NCBI GenBank assembly: GCA_016710385.1
Contig: JADJVX010000011.1
Span: forward strand, 1-64,000
Reading direction: 5' to 3'
Source of the DNA: Actinomycetales bacterium
GTDB lineage: Bacteria; Actinomycetota; Actinomycetes; Actinomycetales; Dermatophilaceae
DNA length: 64,000 nucleotides
The position numbers and the translations under genes are program-made. Under the pieces are notes generated by a model. That model made no database searches. It had not been told where the DNA came from and saw only the letters and a program-made list of their open reading frames with translations. Each line of letters opens with the position of its first letter. The stretch's first letter is position 1. Positions 51,947-61,420 of the stretch are shown here, one piece after another.

Positions 51947-53017
51947 TCAGAGCCAACCGCGCTCGCGGGCCAGGAGCCCCATCTGGAAGCGGGATTGGGC
52001 TCCCAGTCGATCCATGAGCCCCTTGATGCGGCGTTCGACGGTGCGCTGAGACAGGTCGACCTGACGGGCGATGGCCGAGTCACTGACGCCACTGGACAAC
52101 CACCTGAGGATGAGGTTCTCCTGCTCGTCGATCTCCTGGCGCTGAGTGCTGTGGCTCACCGGCATAGCGGCGTCCCAGAACGACTCGGCCAACCATTGGA
52201 CCGGCTCGGCCAACGGCGGTGACTCCAGGTAGAGGCCCACCGGCCCCGACCGTCCCGGGAATGAGGTGTCGATGACCGCGCACCGTGCATCTCCGACGAC
52301 GAGCGAGAAGGGGAGTTGGGAGGTGAACCGTTGGCTCTCCACCGGGCGCAGGCTCTCGAGGATCTCCCTGGCGTTCGGGATCTGCAGCAGACGCAGGTCG
52401 TAGACCGTGCGCATCTTGAGGGTCTTGCCGTCGGCATTGCGGCTGGCCGTGGTCTGCGACTCCCGCGACTGCCGCGAGAGGCCGAAGACTCGCAGCGTCG
52501 GAGCCCGCAGCGTCACGAGCTCCGAGGTGGTGGACCCGACGAGTTCCGCGGTCGCGGCATGCACGTCGTCGACGGTGTCGAGCAGGCGCATCCGGGAGTC
52601 ACTCCCAGTCGACTCGCCTGCGCGCGCGGCGTAGAACAGCCGCGACACTTCCCGGGTCATCGACATTGTCGTCGCGGCCTGCCGTTCGAGCCGGAGGGCG
52701 TGATCGCGCAGCGCGGCCTCCGGGGGGGCGAGGGTGATCGATCCGCTGGCGCCGACCTCGAGGAAACGCCGCCGCTGGAGGATCGTCAGCGCTGCGTCGA
52801 TCACCCCGGGACGGAACCCTGCGGCGAGGAGGGCCTGCCGGTCGGGCGCGGCCTGTTGCACCAGGGCGAGATAGATCCGTCCGAGGGTGACTTCACCGGT
52901 TGACGTGAGGAAAGACTCACCGACCTCCGGCAGCGCCTCAAACAGGTCTCCTAGGTCGTCGGTCACGTCCGGCAGGCTTCGATTGGGTTCTGCGGCAGGG
53001 AAATTGGGCTCAGTCAT
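51947..53017 (-). CDS. LuxR-like transcriptional regulator
   Basis: ATG 53017 is taken as the start, giving 356 residues. The C-terminal 60 residues form a LuxR/GerE-type helix-turn-helix: LRWLSSGVSDSAIARQVDLS followed by QRTVERRIKGLMDRLGAQSR, where the recognition helix would bind DNA. The N-terminal part (about 40-100) looks like a winged-helix-type domain of the TrmB or HTH-adaptor kind (GRIYLALVQQAAPDRQALLA), and the middle has a PLD-like/sensor fold (LVTLRAPTLRVFGLSRQ, PFSLVVGDARCAVIDTSFP). This layout matches actinobacterial TrmB-like/LuxR regulators. The signal is unknown. It is divergent from purD with a 311-base gap. Confidence 0.75.
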   Translation of the reverse strand: MTEPNFPAAEPNRSLPDVTDDLGDLFEALPEVGESFLTSTGEVTLGRIYLALVQQAAPDRQALLAAGFRPGVIDAALTILQRRRFLEVGASGSITLAPPEAALRDHALRLERQAATTMSMTREVSRLFYAARAGESTGSDSRMRLLDTVDDVHAATAELVGSTTSELVTLRAPTLRVFGLSRQSRESQTTASRNADGKTLKMRTVYDLRLLQIPNAREILESLRPVESQRFTSQLPFSLVVGDARCAVIDTSFPGRSGPVGLYLESPPLAEPVQWLAESFWDAAMPVSHSTQRQEIDEQENLILRWLSSGVSDSAIARQVDLSQRTVERRIKGLMDRLGAQSRFQMGLLARERGWL

Positions 53018-53328
53018 GGCGATCCTCGCAGCGCTGTCGACGGCTCGGCCCCGCGGGAAAACCTTGGGCGCTGACCCTGAGTCTGGCGGGTTTCCGCCGT
53101 TGACGCTATTCCGACACCGCTGCGGTTGAAGTCCCTCGGCGGCTCTGACATCGTTGCCGTATCCGGCGAAAGCCGGTGCAGCCCAACCCGCGGACCCCCC
53201 TCTCTGCGGGTGCTGCCGAGCGGTGTCCTCGGGCGTCCCCCTGCCTCCCGAGGGCACCGCTTCCTTCCGTCCCGGGCCCGGCGCCGGGCCCCCGGGCGTG
53301 CGTCCGGCGGCGCGGCTAGGCTGCTCAC
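53018..53328. other. Divergent intergenic region between the LuxR-like gene and purD
   Basis: No gene of convincing composition is present. It holds a perfect 18-base palindrome GGGCCCGGCGCCGGGCCC (53274-53291), 37 bases before the purD start, a possible operator or hairpin. Other GC-rich inverted segments are short. Promoters for both flanking genes should be here, but no clear -35/-10 pair stands out. Confidence 0.4.
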
Positions 53329-54684
53329 GTGAAGGTTCTCGTCCTCGGGTCCGGCGCTCGCGAACACGCACTCGTCCGTGGTTTGCTCGCCGACCCGGTG
53401 GTCACCGACGTGATCGCCGCACCGGGCAACCCGGGCATGGCAGTGGATGCGGTGTGCGAGCCCCTAGCCGACATCACCGACGCCGCAGCGGTGACGGCGC
53501 TCGCGGCACGGCATACCGTCGATCTCGTGGTCGTGGGGCCGGAAGCGCCGCTCGTCGCGGGAGTGGGTGACGCGCTGCGCGCGGCAGGGTATGCCGTCTA
53601 CGGCCCGGACGCCGCGGCTGCCCGGCTCGAGGGCAGCAAGGCCTTCGCCAAGGAGGTCATGGCGACGGCGAGCGTGCCGACCGCCCTGGCCCATGTCTGC
53701 ACGACTCTCACCGAGGTCGCGGCGGCGCTCGATGCGCTGGGCGCGCCCCATGTCGTCAAAGAAGATGGGCTCGCCGCCGGCAAGGGGGTGGTCGTCACCG
53801 ACGACCGAGCCGTGGCTCTCACGCACGCCGAGGCCTGCCTGAGCCGGCCCGGCGGACAGGTCGTCGTCGAGGAATACCTCGACGGTCCCGAGGTGTCGGT
53901 CTTCTGCATCTGCGATGGCTCATCGGTGCGGGCGCTGTCGCCCGCCCAAGATTTCAAGCGCATCTTCGACGGTGACCAGGGGCCCAATACCGGTGGGATG
54001 GGCGCCTATTCGCCCTTGCCGTGGGCCCCGGCGCACTTGGCCGACCACGTCATCGAGGTCATCGCCCAGCCGGTCGTCGACGAGATGCGCCGGCGTGGCA
54101 CGCCGTTCGTCGGCACGCTGTATGTCGGGCTGGCGATGACCTCGCGCGGTCCTCGGGTGGTGGAGTTCAACGTGCGCTTCGGCGACCCCGACGGGCAGGT
54201 GTCGTTGGCCCGCCTGGTCACGCCACTGGGTGGGCTGCTGTATGCCGCCGCGACCGGCCGACTCGAGGAGATGGACGACCTGCATCACCGGCCGGAGGCC
54301 GCCGTCGTCGTCGTGGCTGCGTCGGCGGGGTATCCCGCGTCGTCCCGATCTGGCGATGTCATCACCGGGGTTGCCCTCGACGCTGAGGGCGCGGCCGGCA
54401 CCGCCCAGGGGGCCGATGAGACCGACGGGGCCGACGGGGCCGACGGGGCCGAGGTCGCCGCTGGGCGGCGGCCGGCGGAGGTGCTGCACGCCGGCACCGC
54501 CCTCGATGCCGAAGGCCGGCTCGTGACCGCAGGGGGACGGGTGCTCAATGTGCTGGCGGTCGGCGACGACCTCGCGGAGGCGAGGGACACGGCATACCGG
54601 GCGTTGGGGGACGTGCGTTTCGCTGGGATGCACTACCGCCGGGACATCGCCCTCGCCGCAGCGCGCGGCGAGATTCACCTGTAA
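53329..54684 (+). CDS. purD: Phosphoribosylamine-glycine ligase (GAR synthetase)
   Basis: Joins phosphoribosylamine and glycine with ATP, the second step of purine synthesis. The 451-residue protein starts at GTG 53329 with MKVLVLGSGAREHAL and has the family motifs: VVVGPEAPLVAGV, FAKEVMATASVPTA (substrate loop), APHVVKEDGLAAGKGVVV (ATP grasp) and GPNTGGMGAYSP. An insertion near residues 345-385 contains a nine-base repeat, GACGGGGCC, three times in tandem (54424-54450), giving DGADGADGA. This surface loop is longer than usual for the family. purC follows after ten bases with its own AAGGAGG. Confidence 0.95.
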   Translation: MKVLVLGSGAREHALVRGLLADPVVTDVIAAPGNPGMAVDAVCEPLADITDAAAVTALAARHTVDLVVVGPEAPLVAGVGDALRAAGYAVYGPDAAAARLEGSKAFAKEVMATASVPTALAHVCTTLTEVAAALDALGAPHVVKEDGLAAGKGVVVTDDRAVALTHAEACLSRPGGQVVVEEYLDGPEVSVFCICDGSSVRALSPAQDFKRIFDGDQGPNTGGMGAYSPLPWAPAHLADHVIEVIAQPVVDEMRRRGTPFVGTLYVGLAMTSRGPRVVEFNVRFGDPDGQVSLARLVTPLGGLLYAAATGRLEEMDDLHHRPEAAVVVVAASAGYPASSRSGDVITGVALDAEGAAGTAQGADETDGADGADGAEVAAGRRPAEVLHAGTALDAEGRLVTAGGRVLNVLAVGDDLAEARDTAYRALGDVRFAGMHYRRDIALAAARGEIHL

Positions 54685-54694
54685 GGAGGCCGGA

Positions 54695-55609
54695 ATGACC
54701 GACGCACTGGAACTACCCGGGTATGTCCACGTCTACTCCGGGAAGGTGCGTGACCTCTACGCGCCGCTGGACCCCGTGACCGGCCAAGGGCGCTCCGACC
54801 AGGTGTTGCTCGTGGCCTCCGACCGGATCTCGGCGTATGACCATGTGCTCGACACTCCGATCCCGGACAAGGGCAAGGTGCTCACCCAACTGTCGCTGTG
54901 GTGGTTCGACCGGCTCGACGGGGTCGAAAACCACGTGGTGTCGACCGAGGTGCCGGCAGCTGTCGCCGGGCGGGCCGTGCTGGTGCGCCGGCTGGAGATG
55001 ATCCCCGTCGAATGTGTCGCGCGGGCCTATCTCACCGGCGGCGGCCTCGGCGAATACCGTGCCACCGGATCGGTGTCGGGGGTGCCCCTGCCGGCCGGTC
55101 TGGAGGACGGATCCAAGCTGCCGGCGCCGATCTTCACACCCTCGACCAAGGCCCCGGCCGGCGAGCACGACGAGCCCATGACGATCGAGCAGGTGCAAGG
55201 CCTGGTCGGTTCTCAAGTGGCTGCCCGCATCGATGTGCTGACTCGGCGAATCCTGGCTCGGGGCAACGAGATTGCTGTCCAGAAGGGCATTCTCATCGCT
55301 GACACCAAGGTCGAGTTCGGCATCGACCGCAGCCGCGAGGACCACACCGGCGGGCCGATGATCGTGCTCGCCGACGAGGTGCTCACGCCCGACTCATCGC
55401 GCTTCTGGCCGGCCGACGAGTGGTCGCCGGGGCGGCCCCAGCCGTCCTTCGACAAGCAGTACGTCCGTGACTGGCTCACCTCCCCGGCGTCGGGGTGGTC
55501 GAAGGCTTCCGGGGAGGCCCCTCCCGAGCTGCCCGAGGACGTCGTCGCCCAGACCCGGGCGCGCTATATCGAGGCGTTCGAGCGGATCACCGGCCGCGCT
55601 CTGGCCTGA
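54695..55609 (+). CDS. purC: Phosphoribosylaminoimidazole-succinocarboxamide synthase
   Basis: Condenses CAIR with aspartate using ATP in the purine pathway. ATG 54695 follows AAGGAGG by six bases. The 304-residue protein has the SAICAR synthetase landmarks: YSGKVRDLY near the start, LLVASDRISAYDHVL, IPDKGKVLTQLS, the RAYLTGGGLGEY segment, and LIADTKVEFGID followed by LADEVLTPDSSRFWP, which hold the metal- and nucleotide-binding residues. Length is normal. It is encoded ten bases after purD and is probably co-transcribed. No purine-repressor box is obvious. Confidence 0.95.
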   Translation: MTDALELPGYVHVYSGKVRDLYAPLDPVTGQGRSDQVLLVASDRISAYDHVLDTPIPDKGKVLTQLSLWWFDRLDGVENHVVSTEVPAAVAGRAVLVRRLEMIPVECVARAYLTGGGLGEYRATGSVSGVPLPAGLEDGSKLPAPIFTPSTKAPAGEHDEPMTIEQVQGLVGSQVAARIDVLTRRILARGNEIAVQKGILIADTKVEFGIDRSREDHTGGPMIVLADEVLTPDSSRFWPADEWSPGRPQPSFDKQYVRDWLTSPASGWSKASGEAPPELPEDVVAQTRARYIEAFERITGRALA

Positions 55610-55721
55610 CCCACCGCCGCCTTACGAGAGCCAGGGGCCAGGCTGCGACGGCGAGCGCTTCATGCGCGGTGCGTGAGATGGGTAAGGTCCTCATCGTCCA
55701 CCGAGGTCCGAGGAGCCTGGC

Positions 55722-57222
55722 ATGAGCAGCCCGCGTCGCATCACCCATTTGATCGGCCACCGTCCGTGGGAGGGCACCGCGGAGCGCACCGGTGACGTCT
55801 TCAATCCCGGCAACCGGAGAGGTGACCGGCACGGTCGATTTCGCCAGCGCGGAGGTCGTCGGTGAGGTCGTGGCGAAGGCATCCGCCGCGGCCAAGGAGT
55901 GGGGACAGTCCTCCCTCACCCGGCGCGCCCAGGTGCTCTTCGCGTTCCGGCAACTACTCCAGGACAACAAGGAGCGGATCGCCGCGCTCATCACCGCCGA
56001 GCACGGCAAGGTGACCTCCGACGCGCTCGGTGAGGTCACCCGGGGCCTGGAGGTCGTGGAGTTCGCTTGCGGGATCCCGCACCTGCTCAAGGGTGGGTTT
56101 TCCGAGAACGTCTCCACGGCGGTCGACACCTACTCGATCCTCCAGCCACTCGGTGTCGTCGGCGTCATCTCGCCGTTCAATTTCCCGGCCATGGTGCCGA
56201 TGTGGTTTGTGCCGGTGGCGGTCGCGTGTGGCAACACCGTCGTCATCAAGCCCTCCGAGAAGGATCCCTCGGCCGTCAACGCGGTGGCCGAGCTGTGGCG
56301 CGAGGCCGGCCTGCCCGACGGGGTCGTCAACGTCGTCCACGGTGACAAGGAGGCCGTCGATGCGATCCTCGACGACCCGCGCATCGCCGCGGTGTCCTTC
56401 GTCGGCTCAACGCCCATCGCGAAATACGTCTACGAGCGCGGCACCCAGGCGGGCAAGCGGGTCCAGGCCCTCGGCGGAGCCAAGAACCACATGCTCGTGC
56501 TGCCCGACGCCGACCTCGACCTGGCTGCCGATGCTGCCGTCAACGCTGGCTTCGGCTCGGCCGGTGAGCGCTGTATGGCCATCTCCGTCCTGGTCGCCGT
56601 CGACACCATCGCCGACGAGTTGATCGCCAAGATCACCGAGCGCATGGCGACCCTCAAGACCGGTGATGGTGCAAAGGGCTGCGACATGGGCCCGATCGTC
56701 ACCGCTGCGGCGCGCGACCGGATCGTCGGCTACATCGAGCACGGTGTCGCAGCCGGTGCGACCCTCGTCGTCGACGGCCGCGAGACCGAATTCCACGGCG
56801 GGCCGAACGGCTTCTTCGTCGGTCCCACCTTGTTCGACGGGGTCACGCCGGACATGCCGATCTACACCGACGAGATTTTCGGCCCGGTGCTCTCGGTGGT
56901 GCGAGTGCGTTCCTACGACGAGGGGTTGGACCTCATCAACGCCAACCGGTACGGCAACGGCACGGCGATCTTCACCAATGACGGGGGCGCAGCGCGGCGC
57001 TTCCAGAACGAAGTGCAGGTCGGCATGGTCGGCATCAATGTGCCGATCCCGGTGCCCATGGCGTTCTACTCGTTCGGCGGGTGGAAGGACTCGCTCTTCG
57101 GCGACAGCCACGCCCACGGCATCGAGGGCGTGCACTTCTACACCCGCACCAAGGCGATCACCCAGCGCTGGCTCGACCCTAGCCACGGAGGGGTCAACTT
57201 GGGCTTCCCGCAGAACTCCTGA
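55722..57222 (+). CDS. mmsA: CoA-acylating methylmalonate-semialdehyde dehydrogenase (5' frameshift)
   Basis: Oxidises methylmalonate (or malonate) semialdehyde to propionyl-CoA (acetyl-CoA) with NAD+ and CoA, in valine and inositol breakdown. The core reading from 55792 shows ISPFNFPAMVPMWF, KPSEKDPSAV, the FVGSTPIAKY NAD loop and GFGSAGERCMAISV with the nucleophilic cysteine, plus ENSMPMAF-type PIPVPMAFYSFGGWK near the end. The natural start is ATG 55722 (RITHLIGHRPWEGTAERTGDVFNP), but an extra G in CCCGGCA near 55808 throws that reading out of frame just before ATGEVTG. With one base removed the protein is about 500 residues, normal for the family. A sequencing error is the likely cause. 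Confidence 0.85.
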
Positions 57223-57343
57223 CACCCCAGTGGCCGAGTCGCCCCGGACGGCTCCAGAGCCGCTGGGGCCTGGCGGGTAGGCTCGGGAGTGACCCCGGCC
57301 GCCGCGCGCGGCCTGCCGTTCCGCGCATCAGGAGTCTGCCCGC

Positions 57344-60300
57344 ATGGGTTCCTCGCCCGCCCTTGTCCTCACCACCGTGGCGGGCGGCAGCGCCCTGTCC
57401 GACTTCCGTGCCGCGGGGCTGCTCGTGCGCATCCAGGCGGTCGCCCCGCAGGTGACCGGTGTGTCGGCGCGCTTCGTGCACTGGGTGGCCACTGCCAGCC
57501 CGCTGGGTCCCGAGGATGCGGCGACGGTCAGTCGACTGCTCGACTACGGCCCGAGGTATGCCGGCCCGTCGGCATCGGGGGCGGCCCTCGTGGTCGTCGG
57601 GCCCCGGGTGGGCACGGTGTCCCCGTGGTCGTCCAAGGCCACCGACATCGCCCACAACTGCGGCCTGGACCTGCGCCGGGTCGAGCGGGTGACCGAATAC
57701 CACCTCACCCTCGACCCTGCCGGGTCCGGCGCCGGCGCCGCCCTCGACCCGCCGCAATGGGCGGCCGTCGCCGACCTGGTCCACGACCGGATGACCGAGA
57801 GCGTCTTCACCACGACCGCCGCGTCGGCAGTCCTCTTCGACGAGCGGGAGGCCGAAGCGGTCGAGCATGTCGACGTCGTGGGCCGCGGGCGGGCCGCGCT
57901 GGAGGAGGCCGACACGGCATACGGCCTGGCCCTGTCTGACGACGAAATCGACTATCTCGCAGCCGCTTTCACTGGGCTGGGACGCAACCCGAGCGACGTC
58001 GAACTGATGATGTTCGCGCAGGCCAACTCCGAGCACTGCCGGCACAAGATCTTCAATGCGACCTTCGTCGTCGACGGTGAGGTGCAGTCGCAGTCGCTGT
58101 TCGGGATGATCCGGCACACCGAGGCCACTCACCCGGGCGCGACCGTCGTGGCCTATTCCGACAACGCCTCGATCATGCGCGGCGGGCACACCGAGCGCTG
58201 GCTGCCCGAGAGCGTCACCGGTCAGGGTGAGGCGGCGCGGTATGCGGCCCGGCCCGGTGAGGTGCATGTGCTCATGAAGGTCGAGACGCACAATCACCCG
58301 ACGGCGATTTCCCCCTTCCCCGGCGCGGCGACCGGCGCGGGCGGCGAGATCCGCGACGAGGGGGCGACCGGTCGGGGGTCGCGACCGAAGGCGGGGTTGA
58401 CCGGCTTCTCGGTGTCCAACCTCGCGCTGCCGGGCACTGACGAACCCTGGGAGCGCACGGCATACGGGCGACCGGACCACATCGCCAGTCCGCTGGAGAT
58501 CATGCTTGACGGCCCGATCGGCGCGGCGTCGTTCAACAACGAGTTCGGTCGGCCCGGGCTGGGCGGCTACTTCCGGGTCTACGAGCAGACCGTCGACGGG
58601 GTGCGCCGGGGCTACCACAAGCCGATCATGGCGGCCGGCGGGCTGGGCACCATCGACGCCGACCAGACCCACAAGATCGCCTTCCCGGCCGGCACCCTGC
58701 TCGTGCAGCTCGGCGGGCCGGGCATGCGGATCGGGATGGGCGGCGGGGCCGCGTCCTCGATGGCCGCGGGCGTGAACGCCGCCCACTTGGATTTCGACTC
58801 GGTGCAGCGGGGCAACCCCGAGATCGAGCGGCGGGCGCAGGAGGTCATCAACCACTGCTGGTCGCTGGGTGCCGACAACCCCATCCTCGCGATCCATGAC
58901 GTCGGCGCGGGCGGGCTGTCCAACGCCTTCCCTGAGTTGGTCGACGGGGCCGGCCTGGGGGCGCAGTTCGACCTGCGGGCAGTGCCGCTGGAGGAGTCCG
59001 GCCTGGCACCCAAGGAAATCTGGTGCAACGAGAGTCAGGAGCGTTACGTCCTGGCCATCGCGCCCTCGTCGCTGGCCGCGTTTGCCGCCCTCTGCGAGCG
59101 GGAGCGGTGCCCGTATGCCGTCGTCGGCGTCGCGACCGGGGCGCCCTTGCTCGTGCTCGAGGACGGCCCCAGCGGCGAGCGGCCGATCGAGCTGCCGATG
59201 GAAGTGTTGCTCGGCAAGCCGCCGCGAATGACCCGCGACGTCACGCGGGTGCCGAGGGCTGCCGGCTCGGCCGCGCCGGTCACCGAGGCTGCCGCGCGCT
59301 CGCTGCGCGAGATCGGGTATGCCGTGCTGCGTCACCCCACCGTCGCGAGCAAGCGCTTCCTGGTCACCATCGGCGACCGCACGGTCGGTGGGCTGGTGCA
59401 CCGCGACCAGATGGTCGGGCCGTGGCAGGTGCCGGTGGCCGACGTCGCCGTGACCTTGGCTTCCTTCGACGGGCATGCCGGCGAGGCGATGAGCATGGGT
59501 GAACGGGCGCCCCTGGCCGCGGTCGACGCCCCGGCCTCGGGCCGGATGGCGGTTGGCGAGGCGCTGACCAACCTGCTCGCCGCACCGATCACCCTCGACC
59601 GGGTCAAGCTGTCCTGCAACTGGATGGCAGCCTGCGGTGAACCCGGTGAAGACGCCGCCTTGTTCGACACCGTGCGGGCGGTGGCGATGCAGGTGTGCCC
59701 GGAGCTCGGCATCGGTGTGCCGGTCGGCAAGGACTCCCTGTCGATGCGCACCAAGTGGACCTCGGTCGACGGCCAAGCCCGGCAGGTCACCTCGCCGGTG
59801 AGCCTGGTCGTGTCGGCGTTCGCGACCGTCGAGGACGTGCGCCCGACCTTGACGCCCGTGTTGGGCGCGCGGGCTCGCGATGCCGCGCGGGATCGGGGTG
59901 ACGCGGGTTCGACGACGGCGGGTTCGAGGGGAGCTGGTTCGGCTCGCGCGGGTGTGACTGCCGCTGGCGACACGGCGTTGCTGCTGGTCGACCTCGGCCG
60001 GGGCCGCGACCGGATCGGGGGGTCGATTCTGGCCCAGGTGGTCGACGGTGGCACCGATTTCGGTGGGGCGGTGCCCGACCTCGACGACGTGGCCGACCTG
60101 CGGCGGCTCGTTGACGCCGTCAACCAATTGCGTTCGGTGGGAAAGCTGTTGGCCTATCACGACCGTTCCGACGGTGGGCTGTGGGCGACCCTGTGCGAGA
60201 TGGCGTTCGCCGGCAACACCGGTGTGTCGGTCGACCTGTCGTCGCTGCTGGCCGCTGAGGCCGTCGACCCCGGTGACGAATTCGCTTCTCTGCGTGCGCT

Positions 60301-61420
60301 GTTCGCCGAGGAGCTCGGCATCGTGGTCGAGGTCGCCGCAGCGGACGTGGGCGCTGCGATGGCGACGTTCACGGCATACGGGCTGGGCGAGTGCACCCAC
60401 CTGCTCGGCGCTCCGACCGGCGACCACACGGTGACCGTCACCGCCGGGCGGCAGACCCTGCTGGCCGAGCCGGTGCGCGAGCTGGCGCAGGCGTGGGACG
60501 AGGTGAGCTGGCGGATCGGCGCGCTGCGCGACAATCCCGAGTGCGCCGACCAGGAGCACGCCGGTGTGGGGGCCCAGGAGGATCCGGGGCTGCACGTGCG
60601 GTTGTCGTTCGACTCAGCCGAACTGCAGCGACCGGTCGCCCCCGCGCTGCTGCGCACGCGGCCCAAGGTTGCCATCCTGCGCGAGCAGGGGGTCAACTCA
60701 CACGTGGAGACGAGCTTCGCCTTCGACCGGGCCGGGTTCCAGACCTACGACGTGCACATGACCGACCTGCAAACCGGTCGTGCGCGGCTCGGCGATGTCG
60801 TGGGTTTCGTTGCCTGCGGCGGCTTTTCGTATGGCGACACGCTCGGCGCCGGCGAGGGGTGGGCCCGCTCGGTGCTCTTCAACCCGGCGCTGCGCGAGCA
60901 GTTCCACGAGTTCTTCCACCGCGGCGACACCTTCGCGCTGGGCATCTGCAATGGCTGCCAGATGCTGGCCGCCCTCGCCGACCACATCCCGGGTGCCCAG
61001 GCCTGGCCGCGGTTCACCCGCAACCGCAGCGAGCAGTTCGAGGCCCGGTTGTCGATGGTCGAGATCCTCGACAGCCCGTCGATCTTCCTGGCCGGGATGG
61101 CCGGATCGCGGCTTCCCATCGCGGTGTCGCACGGCGAGGGGCTGGCCGACTTCTCGCAGCGTGGTGATGCGGAGGCGGTGCTGCGGGCGATGCGATTCGT
61201 CGACAACGCCGGTCGCGTCGCCACGGCATACCCGGCCAATCCCAACGGCAGCCCGGACGGGCTCACCGCCGTGACCACGGCGGACGGGCGGTTCACCGCC
61301 CTCATGCCCCACCCCGAACGGGTGCTGCGGTCGGTGCAGTGGTCGTGGGCGCCGGCCGGGCAGGGCGAGTTCAGCCCATGGCTGCGGATGTTCCGCAACG
61401 CCCGCGGGTGGATCGGGTGA
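57344..61420 (+). CDS. purL: Large single-chain FGAM synthase
   Basis: Converts FGAR to FGAM with glutamine and ATP, in the fourth step of purine synthesis. The 1358-residue protein is the large type in which the synthetase and the glutaminase are one chain. The N-terminal domain is followed by MMFAQANSEHCRHKIFNA and HNHPTAISPFPGAATGAGGE, the two ATP-binding AIRS-like halves, and from about 1100 a class I glutamine amidotransferase with GFSYGD, the nucleophile in GICNGCQML (about 1200) and HPERV near the end. Most actinobacteria use separate purS, purQ and a short purL; the large form is typical of proteobacteria. Linker-like insertions rich in Gly, Ala and Ser occur near residue 860. Confidence 0.95.
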   Translation: MGSSPALVLTTVAGGSALSDFRAAGLLVRIQAVAPQVTGVSARFVHWVATASPLGPEDAATVSRLLDYGPRYAGPSASGAALVVVGPRVGTVSPWSSKATDIAHNCGLDLRRVERVTEYHLTLDPAGSGAGAALDPPQWAAVADLVHDRMTESVFTTTAASAVLFDEREAEAVEHVDVVGRGRAALEEADTAYGLALSDDEIDYLAAAFTGLGRNPSDVELMMFAQANSEHCRHKIFNATFVVDGEVQSQSLFGMIRHTEATHPGATVVAYSDNASIMRGGHTERWLPESVTGQGEAARYAARPGEVHVLMKVETHNHPTAISPFPGAATGAGGEIRDEGATGRGSRPKAGLTGFSVSNLALPGTDEPWERTAYGRPDHIASPLEIMLDGPIGAASFNNEFGRPGLGGYFRVYEQTVDGVRRGYHKPIMAAGGLGTIDADQTHKIAFPAGTLLVQLGGPGMRIGMGGGAASSMAAGVNAAHLDFDSVQRGNPEIERRAQEVINHCWSLGADNPILAIHDVGAGGLSNAFPELVDGAGLGAQFDLRAVPLEESGLAPKEIWCNESQERYVLAIAPSSLAAFAALCERERCPYAVVGVATGAPLLVLEDGPSGERPIELPMEVLLGKPPRMTRDVTRVPRAAGSAAPVTEAAARSLREIGYAVLRHPTVASKRFLVTIGDRTVGGLVHRDQMVGPWQVPVADVAVTLASFDGHAGEAMSMGERAPLAAVDAPASGRMAVGEALTNLLAAPITLDRVKLSCNWMAACGEPGEDAALFDTVRAVAMQVCPELGIGVPVGKDSLSMRTKWTSVDGQARQVTSPVSLVVSAFATVEDVRPTLTPVLGARARDAARDRGDAGSTTAGSRGAGSARAGVTAAGDTALLLVDLGRGRDRIGGSILAQVVDGGTDFGGAVPDLDDVADLRRLVDAVNQLRSVGKLLAYHDRSDGGLWATLCEMAFAGNTGVSVDLSSLLAAEAVDPGDEFASLRALFAEELGIVVEVAAADVGAAMATFTAYGLGECTHLLGAPTGDHTVTVTAGRQTLLAEPVRELAQAWDEVSWRIGALRDNPECADQEHAGVGAQEDPGLHVRLSFDSAELQRPVAPALLRTRPKVAILREQGVNSHVETSFAFDRAGFQTYDVHMTDLQTGRARLGDVVGFVACGGFSYGDTLGAGEGWARSVLFNPALREQFHEFFHRGDTFALGICNGCQMLAALADHIPGAQAWPRFTRNRSEQFEARLSMVEILDSPSIFLAGMAGSRLPIAVSHGEGLADFSQRGDAEAVLRAMRFVDNAGRVATAYPANPNGSPDGLTAVTTADGRFTALMPHPERVLRSVQWSWAPAGQGEFSPWLRMFRNARGWIG

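Noticed and set aside
57194..60595. A 1133-residue minus-strand open frame antisense to purL
   Set aside because: High GC removes stop codons; the plus-strand protein is complete and has all family motifs.
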